DNA of 64,000 nucleotides. Origin: Xiashengella succiniciproducens. Its GTDB lineage: Bacteria > Bacteroidota > Bacteroidia > Bacteroidales > Marinilabiliaceae. The stretch covers positions 620,001 through 684,000 of the forward strand of contig NZ_CP098400.1 of assembly GCF_023674465.1 (NCBI RefSeq). The letters are read 5' to 3'. Position numbers and translations under genes: made by a program. Each line of letters starts with the position of its first letter. The stretch's first letter is position 1. This document shows positions 1 to 12,009 of the stretch, piece by piece. A model generated the notes under the pieces. It ran no database searches. It was not told the origin of the DNA and saw nothing but the letters and a program-made list of their open reading frames with translations.

Positions 1-709
1 TCTTGCGGATTCCGGCAGTGTCGACAAGGAGGAACCTGTGGCCAAACTTGTTGTATAGTGTGTGAATACTATCACGGGTTGTGCCAGGTATATCAGTTAC
101 TATATTCCTTTCTTCGCCTGTCAGAGCATTTAGAAGTGATGATTTACCTGCATTGGGTCTTCCAACGATAGTAAACCTGGGTAATTGCTCTTCTTCAATT
201 GCTCCGGCTTCCTTTTCAGGTAAAGCAGCTACAACTGCATCCATCAATTCACCTGTTCCGAATCCGTTGATAGATGAAATTGTAAATAGTTCTTTGAATC
301 CAAGTGAATAGAAGTAAGCTGCTTCGGGCAGGCGTTCGCCCGTGTCAACTTTGTTGACCACGACAAAAGCAGGCTTGTTGGAGCGCCTTATTACCTCAGC
401 AAGCATCTCATCATAATCAGTCAGTCCAGTGGTAACATCCACCAGGAAGAGCAGAATATCTGCTTCTTCTATTGCAATAGTAACCTGATCCCTAATTGAT
501 TCTTCAAAAATATCATCTGAGTTGATTGCGTAACCACCTGTATCTACCACTGAAAACTCAACCCCATTCCAGACGGACTTCCCATATAATCGGTCGCGGG
601 TAACTCCGCTGACTTCATCCACAATAGCGTGGCGCTGTCCCGTAAGGCGGTTAAACAGAGTTGATTTTCCTACGTTGGGGCGTCCTACTATTGCGACAAT
701 ATTTGCCAT
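1..709 (-). CDS. der: Ribosome biogenesis GTPase Der (EngA), N-terminal part
   Basis: Tandem-domain GTPase that acts in maturation of the 50S subunit. About 236 residues lie in the window and the gene runs off its left edge, so the C-terminal KH-like domain is missing here. The first G domain shows GRPNVGKST near residues 9-17, DTGG, and NKVD; the second begins with GRPNAGKSS around residue 180, followed by a second DTAG. Two G domains in one chain separate Der from Era. The ATG at 709 begins [16 protein letters not shown], where family members start. It lies 28 bp downstream of era on the same strand, so the two are probably co-transcribed. Identification is firm. Confidence 0.96.
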   Translation of the reverse strand, partial: MANIVAIVGRPNVGKSTLFNRLTGQRHAIVDEVSGVTRDRLYGKSVWNGVEFSVVDTGGYAINSDDIFEESIRDQVTIAIEEADILLFLVDVTTGLTDYDEMLAEVIRRSNKPAFVVVNKVDTGERLPEAAYFYSLGFKELFTISSINGFGTGELMDAVVAALPEKEAGAIEEEQLPRFTIVGRPNAGKSSLLNALTGEERNIVTDIPGTTRDSIHTLYNKFGHRFLLVDTAGIRK

Positions 710-737
710 ACTCTCTTAAATTTTATGTTTGTTGTGA

Positions 738-1619
738 TTATAATTCGTAACCAAAATTGCGAAGGAAATTATCCTTATCCCGCCAGTCTTTAGTGACCTT
801 GACAAATAGCTCAAGGAAGACCTTACGTCCCAGAAAGGTTTCAATTTCTTTTCTTGCCTCAGTTCCTGTCTTCTTGAGTGCCTTGCCCTGATGCCCTATG
901 ATTATTGCCTTTTGAGATTCACGGGCCACGTGTATGATGGCTCTGATTCTTACAATCTCAGGCCCTTCCTTAAATTCTTCAACCTCAACTTCAACAGAAT
1001 AGGGAATCTCCTTCTGGTAATATAGCAGGATCTTCTCACGGATAATCTCCGATACAAAAAAACGTTCGGGCTTATCGGTGAGTGCATCCTTATCAAAATA
1101 CGGTGGTGATTCCGGCATCAGTTCCATAATCCGGGCCATAAGGTTGTCTGTGTTGAACTTCTTAATGGCTGAGATCGGAAATATCTCAGCTTTTGGAACA
1201 AGTTCCTTCCATTGTAACACAAGCTGCTCAAGATCAGCCTGATTGGACAGGTCGACCTTGTTTATTGCAAGAAGCACCGGAGTATCAGATTTATTGATTT
1301 CATTAATAAAGTCAGAGTTCTTTCCTGGTGTCTCAATAGTATCAGTTATGTATAATATAGCATCTGCATCAGCCAGGGCCGACTTGCTAAACTTAAGCAT
1401 TGCCTCTTGGAGTTTGTACTTGGGTTCCAGTACTCCGGGGGTGTCAGAAAACACAATTTGATAGTCAGGACTATTGAGGATTCCAAATATCCTGTGCCTT
1501 GTTGTCTGAGCCTTGGAGGTTATTATAGAAAGCCTTTCCCCCACCAGGAGGTTGGAAAGTGTTGACTTTCCAACATTTGGATTTCCAACTATACTTACAT
1601 ATCCAGCTTTATGCCCCAT
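738..1619 (-). CDS. era: GTPase Era
   Basis: Essential GTPase that binds the 3' end of 16S rRNA during 30S assembly. The 293-residue protein starting MGHKAGYVSIVGNPNVGKST has the P-loop at residues 12-20, then DTPG, NKVD, and a C-terminal KH RNA-binding domain with the GHQGKALKK loop. A longer frame to 1724 exists, but its extra 35 residues are unlike the family, and the TAACTTTG promoter box at 1695-1702 would fall inside it, so the start at 1619 is preferred. It leads a two-gene era-der operon. It sits beside the rRNA operon, divergent from it. Confidence 0.95.
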   Translation of the reverse strand: MGHKAGYVSIVGNPNVGKSTLSNLLVGERLSIITSKAQTTRHRIFGILNSPDYQIVFSDTPGVLEPKYKLQEAMLKFSKSALADADAILYITDTIETPGKNSDFINEINKSDTPVLLAINKVDLSNQADLEQLVLQWKELVPKAEIFPISAIKKFNTDNLMARIMELMPESPPYFDKDALTDKPERFFVSEIIREKILLYYQKEIPYSVEVEVEEFKEGPEIVRIRAIIHVARESQKAIIIGHQGKALKKTGTEARKEIETFLGRKVFLELFVKVTKDWRDKDNFLRNFGYEL

Positions 1620-1694
1620 ATCCCGCCTTTGTTTTTCTGTTATTCTATTGTTAATCAATTTGTTTAATTCCCCCTGGGGGAAATAATCGCGCCG

Positions 1695-1702
1695 CAAAGT
1701 TA
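1695..1702 (-). promoter_or_regulatory. Probable era promoter, -7 box TAACTTTG
   Basis: The minus strand reads TAACTTTG, an exact match to the Bacteroidota -7 element TAnnTTTG, about 75 bp upstream of the chosen era start. No TTG lies at the usual 18-23 nt spacing, so only half of the promoter is well supported. Confidence 0.5.
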
Positions 1703-1819
1703 CTACAATTGATGGTTTATTCACCCATTTTCAAATAAACTTAGGTGTTGGTGAATGGATTATTTTTGGTGATTATCAGGTGCTTTATCTTTTTTAACAC
1801 AAAAGAAGTGTAGAAAGAT

Positions 1820-1851
1820 TTGGAAGCATAGGAAATTCCCCCTTATCTTTG
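1820..1851 (+). promoter_or_regulatory. rRNA operon promoter P1
   Basis: TTG at 1820-1822, a 21-nt spacer, then TATCTTTG at 1844-1851 fit the Bacteroidota housekeeping promoter. The 20 bases at 1843-1862, covering the -7 box and the first transcribed bases, recur exactly at P2, which argues for tandem rRNA promoters. Confidence 0.8.
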
Positions 1852-1955
1852 CATCCGCTTTCAAAACGATGAGGCGTACAAATGTTGAATAACGGTGCTT
1901 TTGGCCTGCAACTGAGTCGAAAAAAAGATTTTTAATGAAAAATCGAAATTTGTTT

Positions 1956-1986
1956 TGAAAGTTCGAAAAAACTGATTTATCTTTGC
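1956..1986 (+). promoter_or_regulatory. rRNA operon promoter P2
   Basis: TTG at 1956-1958, a 20-nt spacer, then TATCTTTG at 1979-1986. It is the second of two promoters 135 bp apart that share the same 20 bases around the -7 box and start region (1978-1997). It lies about 155 bp before mature 16S. Confidence 0.82.
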
Positions 1987-2048
1987 ATCCGCTTTCCAAA
2001 AAATTTTGGCAAGGTGCTTAGTGAATAGAATAACGATCTTTGAAAATA

Positions 2049-2103
2049 TTGATGCAATACCTAAAAAGAAAAGACAGGAAAGCGTAATTCCTTTGAGGAA
2101 GAT
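2049..2103 (+). other. 5' half of the pre-16S processing stalk
   Basis: Three short segments of the leader are complementary, in nested order, to the 16S-tRNA spacer: 2049-2060 with 3733-3744 (12 bp perfect), 2070-2075 with 3722-3727, and 2096-2103 with 3688-3695 (8 bp perfect). Such stalks close the precursor around 16S and are cut by RNase III. The pairing is seen in the sequence; the processing role is inferred from other bacteria. Confidence 0.7.
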
Positions 2104-2142
2104 TAGAATTGAGCCCAGATAATATTTTTAAAAACTTTTCAT

Positions 2143-3668
<1,526 letters not shown>

Positions 3669-3746
3669 CTGGAGAGCTTAAGTAAAGATCTTCCTTACTT
3701 AAAGAAGGATTATGCAGAAGGGTCTTTCTACAGTATTGCATCAAAA

Positions 3747-3820
3747 GGGGAATTAGCTCAGTTGGCTAGAGCGCCTGCCTTGCACGCAGGAGGTCAAGGG
3801 TTCGACTCCCTTATTCTCCA
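3747..3820 (+). tRNA. tRNA-Ala (anticodon TGC)
   Basis: 74-nt cloverleaf in the 16S-23S spacer. The acceptor stem GGGGAAT/ATTCTCC includes the G3-U70 wobble pair that identifies tRNA-Ala, and the anticodon loop CTTGCAC gives TGC. The CCA end is not encoded. It is the only tRNA in this spacer; the tRNA-Ile often found beside it is absent. Confidence 0.97.
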
Positions 3821-3845
3821 CAGTTGCTTTTGCAACAAACGATCA

Positions 3846-3878
3846 TTGACATATTGAATTACAAGAGAAAGACTAGAG
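3846..3878 (+). other. 5' half of the pre-23S processing stalk
   Basis: The 33 bases before 23S are complementary, with a few mismatches and one bulge, to 6738-6769 just after 23S. The pairing brackets the whole 23S RNA, as expected of the RNase III stalk. Pairing is visible; cleavage is inferred. Confidence 0.75.
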
Positions 3879-3898
3879 GAAAAAAATGCTAAAGCATT

Positions 3899-6722
<2,824 letters not shown>

Positions 6723-6828
6723 AGCTGGTATTTTAGTCTCAAGTCTTTATCTTGTAATCAATATGTTAAGATATCACTACGACGAAGGTTGTAGCAATGA
6801 ACAAAGAGAGAGTACAAACTCTAAGATA

Positions 6829-6940
6829 TTTAGGTGGCTATAGCGCAGGGGATCCACCTCTTCCCATACCGAACAGAGAAGTTAAGCCCTGCCGCGCCGA
6901 TGGTACTGCGTAAAAACGGGAGAGTAGGTCGCCGCCCATC
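6829..6940 (+). rRNA. 5S ribosomal RNA
   Basis: About 112 nt, recognised by GATCCACCTCTTCCCATACC, GAACAGAGAAGTTAAGCCC, and GCCGATGGTACTGC. The terminal helix forms between GGTGGC (6833-6838) and GCCGCC (6931-6936). It is the last gene of the rRNA operon. Confidence 0.95.
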
Positions 6941-6949
6941 TTACAAGAG

Positions 6950-6987
6950 AGAGGCTGTCCGATAAAGGGCAGCCTCTTATTTTTTTG
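6950..6987 (+). terminator. rRNA operon terminator
   Basis: An 11-bp stem AGAGGCTGTCC / GGGCAGCCTCT with a GATAAA loop is followed by TATTTTTTT. It lies 10 bp after 5S and is a standard intrinsic terminator. Confidence 0.93.
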
Positions 6988-7476
6988 TTGTATATCCCAG
7001 CCCACACCGGGTCTATTATTTTTTGCTTCTTTTATTTCTACCTTAGTCCATTTTTATACTTTGCCTGCCATATATCATGTTTTTAATCCCCTTATTACAT
7101 TGTGGCAAAGACGTTAAGTAGTACTAAGTACATTCTACTGCTGTTACCGGTATTTTTGGAATGCGCCCATCTGTTTTGGTTCCAGATTCAATTCTTGAAC
7201 TTATATATAGTGATGCAGGCTGGGACAAGGGTGGTATCGCGGCAAAGGTTTATATTAACAGAGGAGTATTTCAGAAGACCCTTGTAAAGTATCAAGGAAA
7301 TTGAAGGTTTTATATAAATACTAAGATGCTCATCCAACTTCACTAGGAAAGGAGATTATATGTTATTGTAACAGGCTGAAGGATGAAAAAGTTGTTCATA
7401 TCAATGTCGGGAAGGTTATTGGGTTTTTGAATGGAAGAAATTGGTTTGAGGGTTGGGTTTCGATAAGATAGGAGTT
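6988..7476. other. Intergenic stretch without a recognisable gene
   Basis: About 490 bases between the rRNA terminator and the next terminator. A 61-codon frame at 7102-7287 has no family resemblance or plausible start signal. No tRNA, repeat or promoter was found. Confidence 0.6.
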
Positions 7477-7520
7477 AAAAAAAAGAACCTGCCGGTGTAG
7501 ACCGGCAGGTTCTTTTTTTT
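7477..7520. terminator. Bidirectional terminator
   Basis: AAGAACCTGCCGGT pairs with ACCGGCAGGTTCTT around a GTAG loop, with A-tracts before and T-tracts after, so it can stop transcription on both strands. Its likely user is the minus-strand gene ending at 7537. Confidence 0.9.
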
Positions 7521-7536
7521 GGTAATTTTGCTAGTC

Positions 7537-8043
7537 TTAGTTGACTGAGGCAATATTTTGAATATTCTTCAACAGTGAAGGATAATAGCAAGCTATCAAG
7601 CCTAGAGCCTTTTCAACAGGAATGTTACCGTCAGATATTCTGGATTGGTATTTCAGGTTTTCTGTTGAAAGGAACATATTGTTAACCTGTTCAGGAATTA
7701 GGCTGTATTTTGAATTTACCAACTTAGCTCCAAACCCTTGCTTATTGCATGTGTACTGTACTTCCATTACATTACTCCTGACAATGTATTCACGGCATTT
7801 TGCTCGTTCGTCAAGGTAAATCTTGATAGGCTCAGTACCATTTTGATATGTTAGTTGGAAAACCCTTACCTGGGTGTTGGCAATGGTCTCGGGTGCTAGC
7901 TCTACTATGGTATATTCACCTAGTATAGTTTGAGAATTACCGGTAGTTACAGGTTCAGCAGCATTCATTGCGTTAGAAACAGTAATGCTCAACATTAGGA
8001 AAAGACCTACGCAAAGAGTGGAGATGATGTTTGAACGTTTCAT
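7537..8043 (-). CDS. Secreted protein of unknown function
   Basis: A 168-residue protein that I do not recognise. Residues 1-25 form a signal peptide: a basic start MKRSN, a hydrophobic run, and a likely cut after SNA. The mature part is mixed alpha/beta in character with two cysteines in the middle (KCREY and YTCNK) and one near the C-terminus, and no membrane segment. It stands alone, followed by a strong bidirectional terminator. No clear Bacteroidota promoter was found upstream. It is more likely real than not because of the signal peptide, its length and the matching terminator; its role is unknown. Confidence 0.75.
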   Translation of the reverse strand: MKRSNIISTLCVGLFLMLSITVSNAMNAAEPVTTGNSQTILGEYTIVELAPETIANTQVRVFQLTYQNGTEPIKIYLDERAKCREYIVRSNVMEVQYTCNKQGFGAKLVNSKYSLIPEQVNNMFLSTENLKYQSRISDGNIPVEKALGLIACYYPSLLKNIQNIASVN

Positions 8044-8375
8044 AGTATTTAAGTTTTAATGGTTACTAAATTGAGTTTATTGACTATTGTTGCACTTATA
8101 GATTATCAATAGCCGTGCCAATTTTTTAAAGAGCAGATAATCAAGTGAATAGACCCTTGGCGATTTGTATTTAATGTGCGCTAACGGATAATATATGTTC
8201 GTATACGGACAATAATTTGGGTTTGTCTTTCATTTTGAAAGCAAAATCTTTTGAATTTGTTGGGCGATTTGTTTATTTAGAATTTGAATTTTCATGAAAC
8301 TGCACCTGTATGAGGGTTGTGTGCTTTCATAAGAGGGTTTTGGGAGTGTTTTGAGAGACTTAAAATTTATAAGCT
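8044..8375. other. Intergenic region between divergent genes
   Basis: AT-rich spacer of 332 bp between the secreted unknown (minus) and ilvA (plus). It must hold two promoters, but no good match to TTG-N18-23-TAnnTTTG was found in either direction; the nearest is TAGAATTTG, with one extra base, upstream of ilvA at about 8278. Confidence 0.5.
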
Positions 8376-9617
8376 ATGATAGCAATTAATGAGATATTGG
8401 CTGCCTATAATTGCATAAAGGGAGTTGTGGAAAAGACCCCTTTGCAGAAGAGTGAGATTCTATCAGAGAGATACTCGGCCAATATTTATTTGAAGAGGGA
8501 AGACCAGCAAATGGTTAGGTCTTACAAGATCAGGGGAGCATATTATAAGATTGCATCCCTGAGCGATGAAGACAGACATAAGGGTGTGGTTTGTGCAAGT
8601 GCAGGTAATCATGCCCAGGGTGTTGCTTATGCTTGTAACCACCTTAATATAAAGGGGAAGATTTTTATGCCCACTACAACTCCCAAGCAGAAGGTAAAGC
8701 AGGTTAGGATGTTCGGTCGTGACCACATTGAAATCATTCTAACAGGAGACACCTATGATGAGGCTTATCATGCTGCAATGGAGGATTGCCGTGAGTCAGG
8801 TTCCGTCTTTATCCACCCTTTCGATGATACTATGGTAATTGCCGGACAGGGGACCATGGGTATTGAAATTATGGAGCAGATCAAGGTTCCCCTGGATATG
8901 ATTTTTATCCCTGTTGGTGGTGGAGGATTAATTGCCGGACTGGGTTCTTACCTGCGCATTCACAGTCCGTCGACAAGAATTATTGGTGTTGAGCCCGAAG
9001 GAGCTCCTTCAATGACCCGGTCATTAAAGAAAGGTCGCAGGGTAACCCTTGAGAAGTTTGAAAAGTTTGTCGATGGTGCGGCTGTAGCTACTATTGGTGA
9101 ACTAAACTTCAAGATTGCCAGCGAGGTTATAGATGATATGTTGCTTGTTCCCGAGGGCAAGGTTTGTACAAGCATCCTGCAATTGTATAATGAATCTGCA
9201 ATAGTTGTAGAACCAGCAGGAGCTCTGAGTGTTGCCGCTCTTGACCTCTATGCTGACCAGATCAAGGGTAAGAATGTAATTTGTATAATAAGTGGTGGTA
9301 ACAATGATATAACCCGTACAGAGGAAATTAAGGAACGTTCTTTGCTTTACGAGGGGCTGAAGCACTACTTTATAATTCGATTCCCTCAAAGGTCAGGGGC
9401 TCTCAGGGATTTTGTCAACCACGTACTGGGGCCTGAAGATGATATTACCAGGTTTGAGTATATAAGGAAAAACAGCAGGGAAAATGGTCCGGCTCTTGTT
9501 GGCATCGAAACCAGGTCAAGGCAGGATTACTACTCCCTTGTGAAAAGGATGGATGAGTACAGAATCAACTACACCCATGTAAATGATTCACCTGACCTCT
9601 TCCACTTCCTTATCTAG
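8376..9617 (+). CDS. ilvA: Threonine ammonia-lyase (threonine dehydratase)
   Basis: PLP enzyme that deaminates threonine to 2-oxobutanoate, the first step to isoleucine. The 413-residue protein shows the PLP lysine in SYKIRGAYYKI (about residue 50), the loop CASAGNHAQGVAYAC, and the glycine-rich phosphate-binding PVGGGGLIAG. Residues from about 325 form one ACT-like regulatory domain (HYFIIRFPQRSGALRDFV), so this is the short single-ACT form, not the about 510-residue two-domain enzyme of E. coli. No other ilv gene lies nearby. The single ACT domain suggests allosteric control, probably by isoleucine; that is inferred. Confidence 0.93.
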   Translation: MIAINEILAAYNCIKGVVEKTPLQKSEILSERYSANIYLKREDQQMVRSYKIRGAYYKIASLSDEDRHKGVVCASAGNHAQGVAYACNHLNIKGKIFMPTTTPKQKVKQVRMFGRDHIEIILTGDTYDEAYHAAMEDCRESGSVFIHPFDDTMVIAGQGTMGIEIMEQIKVPLDMIFIPVGGGGLIAGLGSYLRIHSPSTRIIGVEPEGAPSMTRSLKKGRRVTLEKFEKFVDGAAVATIGELNFKIASEVIDDMLLVPEGKVCTSILQLYNESAIVVEPAGALSVAALDLYADQIKGKNVICIISGGNNDITRTEEIKERSLLYEGLKHYFIIRFPQRSGALRDFVNHVLGPEDDITRFEYIRKNSRENGPALVGIETRSRQDYYSLVKRMDEYRINYTHVNDSPDLFHFLI

Positions 9618-9769
9618 TCAGGGTAGTACCAATCAGGATATTTAAGCCTCGCGCACAGATCAGAACCAGGACCATCTGGCGACACAGAGTTAATGGAACC
9701 TCCTATTGCTGTATGAAAATACTGTAGTTCTGAAAAATCAGGTTCTTATTAGAGGTCTTTAGTTTTACT

Positions 9770-9805
9770 AAAATAAAACAGGGTGTCCCGCCGGGGGCAC
9801 CCTGT
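9770..9805 (-). terminator. fabD terminator
   Basis: ACAGGGTG-CCC pairs with GGG-CACCCTGT; on the minus strand the stem is followed by TTTTATTTT. It lies just after the fabD stop at 9829. Confidence 0.85.
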
Positions 9806-9828
9806 CTTGTATCTGTAGGAGGCTCACT

Positions 9829-10716
9829 TTACAGAGAACCGATGTTTTCACATTCAGCGTTACGGTCAATCTTTTTGATAAGACCTGTAAGCACCTTTCC
9901 GGGACCGATTTCAGTAAAGTGAGTAGCACCGTCAGCCAGCATGTTTTGGACTGTCTGAGTCCACTTCACAGGGGCTGTAAGTTGTGCTATCAGGTTTTCC
10001 TTAATCTTGGCCGGATCAGTAAATGGTTGTGCTGACACATTTTGATATACCGGACAAATAGGCTTTTTTATCTCGGTCTTTTCGATAGCCTCTGCCAGTT
10101 GAGCCCTTGCTGGTTCCATAAGTGGAGAGTGGAAAGCCCCACCAACAGACAGTTTCAGCGCCCTCTTTGCGCCAAGAGCAGTGAGCTTTTCACAGGCTTT
10201 GTCAACACCTTCTATTGAGCCGGAGATTACCAACTGACCAGGGCAGTTGTAATTGGCCGGTACCACTACGGCATCAATTTCAGCGCAGGCATCCTCAACT
10301 ATTTTGTCGTCGAGACCTACTATAGCAGCCATAGTCGATGGTTCAAGTTCGCAAGCCTTTTGCATGGCCTGAGCCCTTTGTGAAACAAGACGGAGTCCGT
10401 CTTCAAATGACAGCGCACCCGCTGCAACAAGGGCTGAAAACTCTCCCAATGAATGACCTGCAGTCATATCAGGTTTGAATTTGTCACCTTGAGTAAGAGC
10501 AAGAATAACTGAATGAAGGAAGATTGCCGGTTGGGTAACCTTGGTTTGCCGAAGGTCCTCCTCAGTACCTTCAAACATCAGGTCGGTAATCCTGAAACCC
10601 AGGATTTCATTGGCCTTTTCGAACATTTCAGCTGCCTGGGGCACCTGTTCGTACAGGTCCTTGCCCATGCCTACGAATTGAGCTCCCTGACCGGGAAATA
10701 CATAAGCTTTAGCCAT
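9829..10716 (-). CDS. fabD: Malonyl-CoA:ACP transacylase
   Basis: Transfers malonyl groups from CoA to acyl carrier protein for fatty acid synthesis in the cytoplasm. The 295-residue protein has the oxyanion-loop motif PGQGAQ near the N-terminus, the nucleophile serine in AGHSLGEFSAL, and the histidine motif GAFHSPLM. The start at 10716 (MAKAYVFPGQGAQ) is preferred to one nine codons upstream because it places the motif at the usual distance from the N-terminus. It stands alone, away from other fab genes, with its own promoter (10741-10773) and terminator. Confidence 0.95.
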   Translation of the reverse strand: MAKAYVFPGQGAQFVGMGKDLYEQVPQAAEMFEKANEILGFRITDLMFEGTEEDLRQTKVTQPAIFLHSVILALTQGDKFKPDMTAGHSLGEFSALVAAGALSFEDGLRLVSQRAQAMQKACELEPSTMAAIVGLDDKIVEDACAEIDAVVVPANYNCPGQLVISGSIEGVDKACEKLTALGAKRALKLSVGGAFHSPLMEPARAQLAEAIEKTEIKKPICPVYQNVSAQPFTDPAKIKENLIAQLTAPVKWTQTVQNMLADGATHFTEIGPGKVLTGLIKKIDRNAECENIGSL

Positions 10717-10740
10717 AATTTCAAGTTTATGATTGAGCAG

Positions 10741-10773
10741 CAAATATATAATTATTCACCTCAGGGTACTCAA
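10741..10773 (-). promoter_or_regulatory. fabD promoter
   Basis: On the minus strand TTG (10771-10773), a 22-nt spacer, then TATATTTG (10741-10748) match the Bacteroidota consensus exactly, 25 bp before the fabD ATG. Confidence 0.8.
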
Positions 10774-10802
10774 AAAAAAACTCCCAATGTCATTTTAGAG
10801 TT

Positions 10803-10828
10803 GCAGCGACCCCGGCCGGGGCCGCTGC
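10803..10828. repeat. GC-rich palindrome between fabD and rpsL
   Basis: GCAGCG-A-CCCCGG / CCGGGG-C-CGCTGC is a 26-base near-perfect palindrome in an otherwise AT-rich spacer. There is no T-tract directly after it on either strand, so it is not a standard terminator. Confidence 0.7.
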
Positions 10829-10949
10829 TTGTTTCAGAGATTTAATTAGTTATGCAATAAAATAATATGCAAGCGTTTTTATTTGTCGCATATTTTACTA
10901 ATTTTGCACCGCTTTTTTGTCGAAAAATGCGAAAATATTTGAGAATCAA

Positions 10950-10980
10950 TGGGAATTTAAGGTTAAAAAGCATACCTTTG
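10950..10980 (+). promoter_or_regulatory. Probable promoter of the rpsL super-operon
   Basis: TACCTTTG at 10973-10980 is an exact -7 box, 43 bp before rpsL. The upstream element is only TGG at 10950-10952 (20-nt spacer). A second possible -7 box, TAATTTTG, is at 10899-10906. Confidence 0.65.
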
Positions 10981-11023
10981 CAACCCATTTATCTGAAGTG
11001 TTTTTAGTTAAATTTAATTTTAT

Positions 11024-11401
11024 ATGCCAACAATTCAACAATTAGTAAGGAAAGGACGCGAAAGGATTCAGTACAAGAGCAAATCGCCGGCCCTGGACTC
11101 ATGTCCTCAGCGCCGTGGGGTTTGTGTACGTGTGTACACCACTACACCAAAGAAGCCGAACTCGGCTATGCGTAAGGTGGCCAGGGTACGTCTTACCAAC
11201 GGCAAGGAGGTTAATGCTTACATTCCGGGAGAAGGACACAACCTGCAAGAGCACTCAATCGTGCTTGTTCGCGGTGGTCGTGTAAAGGACCTTCCAGGTG
11301 TACGTTACCACTTAGTTCGTGGAGCACTTGATGCATCCGGAGTAGATGGTCGTTCCAAGAGCCGTTCAAAGTATGGAACTAAGCGTCCGAAGAAGAAGTA
11401 A
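11024..11401 (+). CDS. rpsL: 30S ribosomal protein S12
   Basis: Decoding-centre protein of the small subunit, 125 residues. It shows the invariant [17 protein letters not shown] loop and [13 protein letters not shown], with the lysines whose changes confer streptomycin resistance (in PKKPNS and RVKDLPG) in the normal state. It opens the str-S10-spc-alpha gene run. The 112-nt spacer that follows is much longer than others in the operon and probably regulatory. Confidence 0.98.
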   Translation: MPTIQQLVRKGRERIQYKSKSPALDSCPQRRGVCVRVYTTTPKKPNSAMRKVARVRLTNGKEVNAYIPGEGHNLQEHSIVLVRGGRVKDLPGVRYHLVRGALDASGVDGRSKSRSKYGTKRPKKK

Positions 11402-11513
11402 TTAACTAACTGACAGTTTTTTGTTTATTGGAGTATTTGGGTTGAGTAAATGGCCCGGCGCCGTTGAAGAGTTGAATACAGCCAGTAATCGAAGCTGATA
11501 AACAAAAAGAAGA
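11402..11513 (+). promoter_or_regulatory. Possible S7 autoregulatory leader in the rpsL-rpsG spacer
   Basis: TTTTTGTTTAT near 11418-11428 can pair with ATAAACAAAAA at 11498-11508, closing a large loop just before the rpsG ATG. Within the loop GCCAGTAATCG (11481-11491) matches 16S GCTAGTAATCG (3477-3487) at 10 of 11 bases, and TGAATAC (11473-11479) matches 16S 3507-3513. Both 16S pieces lie in the region bound by S7. In E. coli, S7 represses its own synthesis through this spacer; the same role here is inferred. Confidence 0.45.
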
Positions 11514-11990
11514 ATGAGGAAAAGTAAACCAAAAAAGAGGGTATTACTACCCGATCCAAAGTACAATGATACTTTGGTAACACAGTTTGTTAACAACCTG
11601 ATGTACGATGGAAAGAAATCGATTGCATATTCGATTTTTTACTCTGCACTTGATGTTGTAAAAGAAAAGACAGAGAAAGAAGGAAAGAGTCCTCTTGAAA
11701 TCTGGAAGAAAGCTCTTGAGAATATTACTCCTAATGTAGAGGTTAAGAGCCGCCGTGTTGGAGGTGCAACTTTCCAGGTTCCCACCGAAATCAGACCGGA
11801 GCGTAAGGTATCCATCAGTATGAAGAATTTGATTCTCTTTGCGCGTAAGAGAAGTGGTAAGTCAATGGCAGAAAAGCTGTCAGCTGAGATCATTGCCGCA
11901 TACAACCAGGAAGGTGGCGCATTTAAGAAGAAGGAAGATATGCATAAGATGGCAGAAGCTAACCGAGCATTTGCCCACTTCAGGTTTTAA
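11514..11990 (+). CDS. rpsG: 30S ribosomal protein S7
   Basis: Primary assembly protein of the 30S head, 158 residues, near the usual 156. It begins [19 protein letters not shown] and contains [24 protein letters not shown], the conserved RNA-binding segment, and ends with [18 protein letters not shown]. It lies between rpsL and fusA in the str block. The preceding spacer may be its own translational operator. Confidence 0.98.
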   Translation: MRKSKPKKRVLLPDPKYNDTLVTQFVNNLMYDGKKSIAYSIFYSALDVVKEKTEKEGKSPLEIWKKALENITPNVEVKSRRVGGATFQVPTEIRPERKVSISMKNLILFARKRSGKSMAEKLSAEIIAAYNQEGGAFKKKEDMHKMAEANRAFAHFRF

Positions 11991-12009
11991 TTTTTAGAAA
12001 GAGAATCTA

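Noticed and set aside
1760-1999. A 79-codon minus-strand frame over the rRNA promoters
   Set aside because: It overlaps two good promoters and the exact repeat, and its sequence is low-complexity and unlike known proteins.
7219-7240. T-box-like sequence AAGGGTGGTATCGCGG
   Set aside because: It resembles the antiterminator T-box, but no specifier stem, alternative terminator, or downstream aminoacyl-tRNA or amino acid gene in the right place was found, and T-boxes are not typical of Bacteroidota.
11402-11596. A small minus-strand gene in the rpsL-rpsG spacer
   Set aside because: The frame extends into rpsG antisense and is explained by the AT-rich stem sequence.
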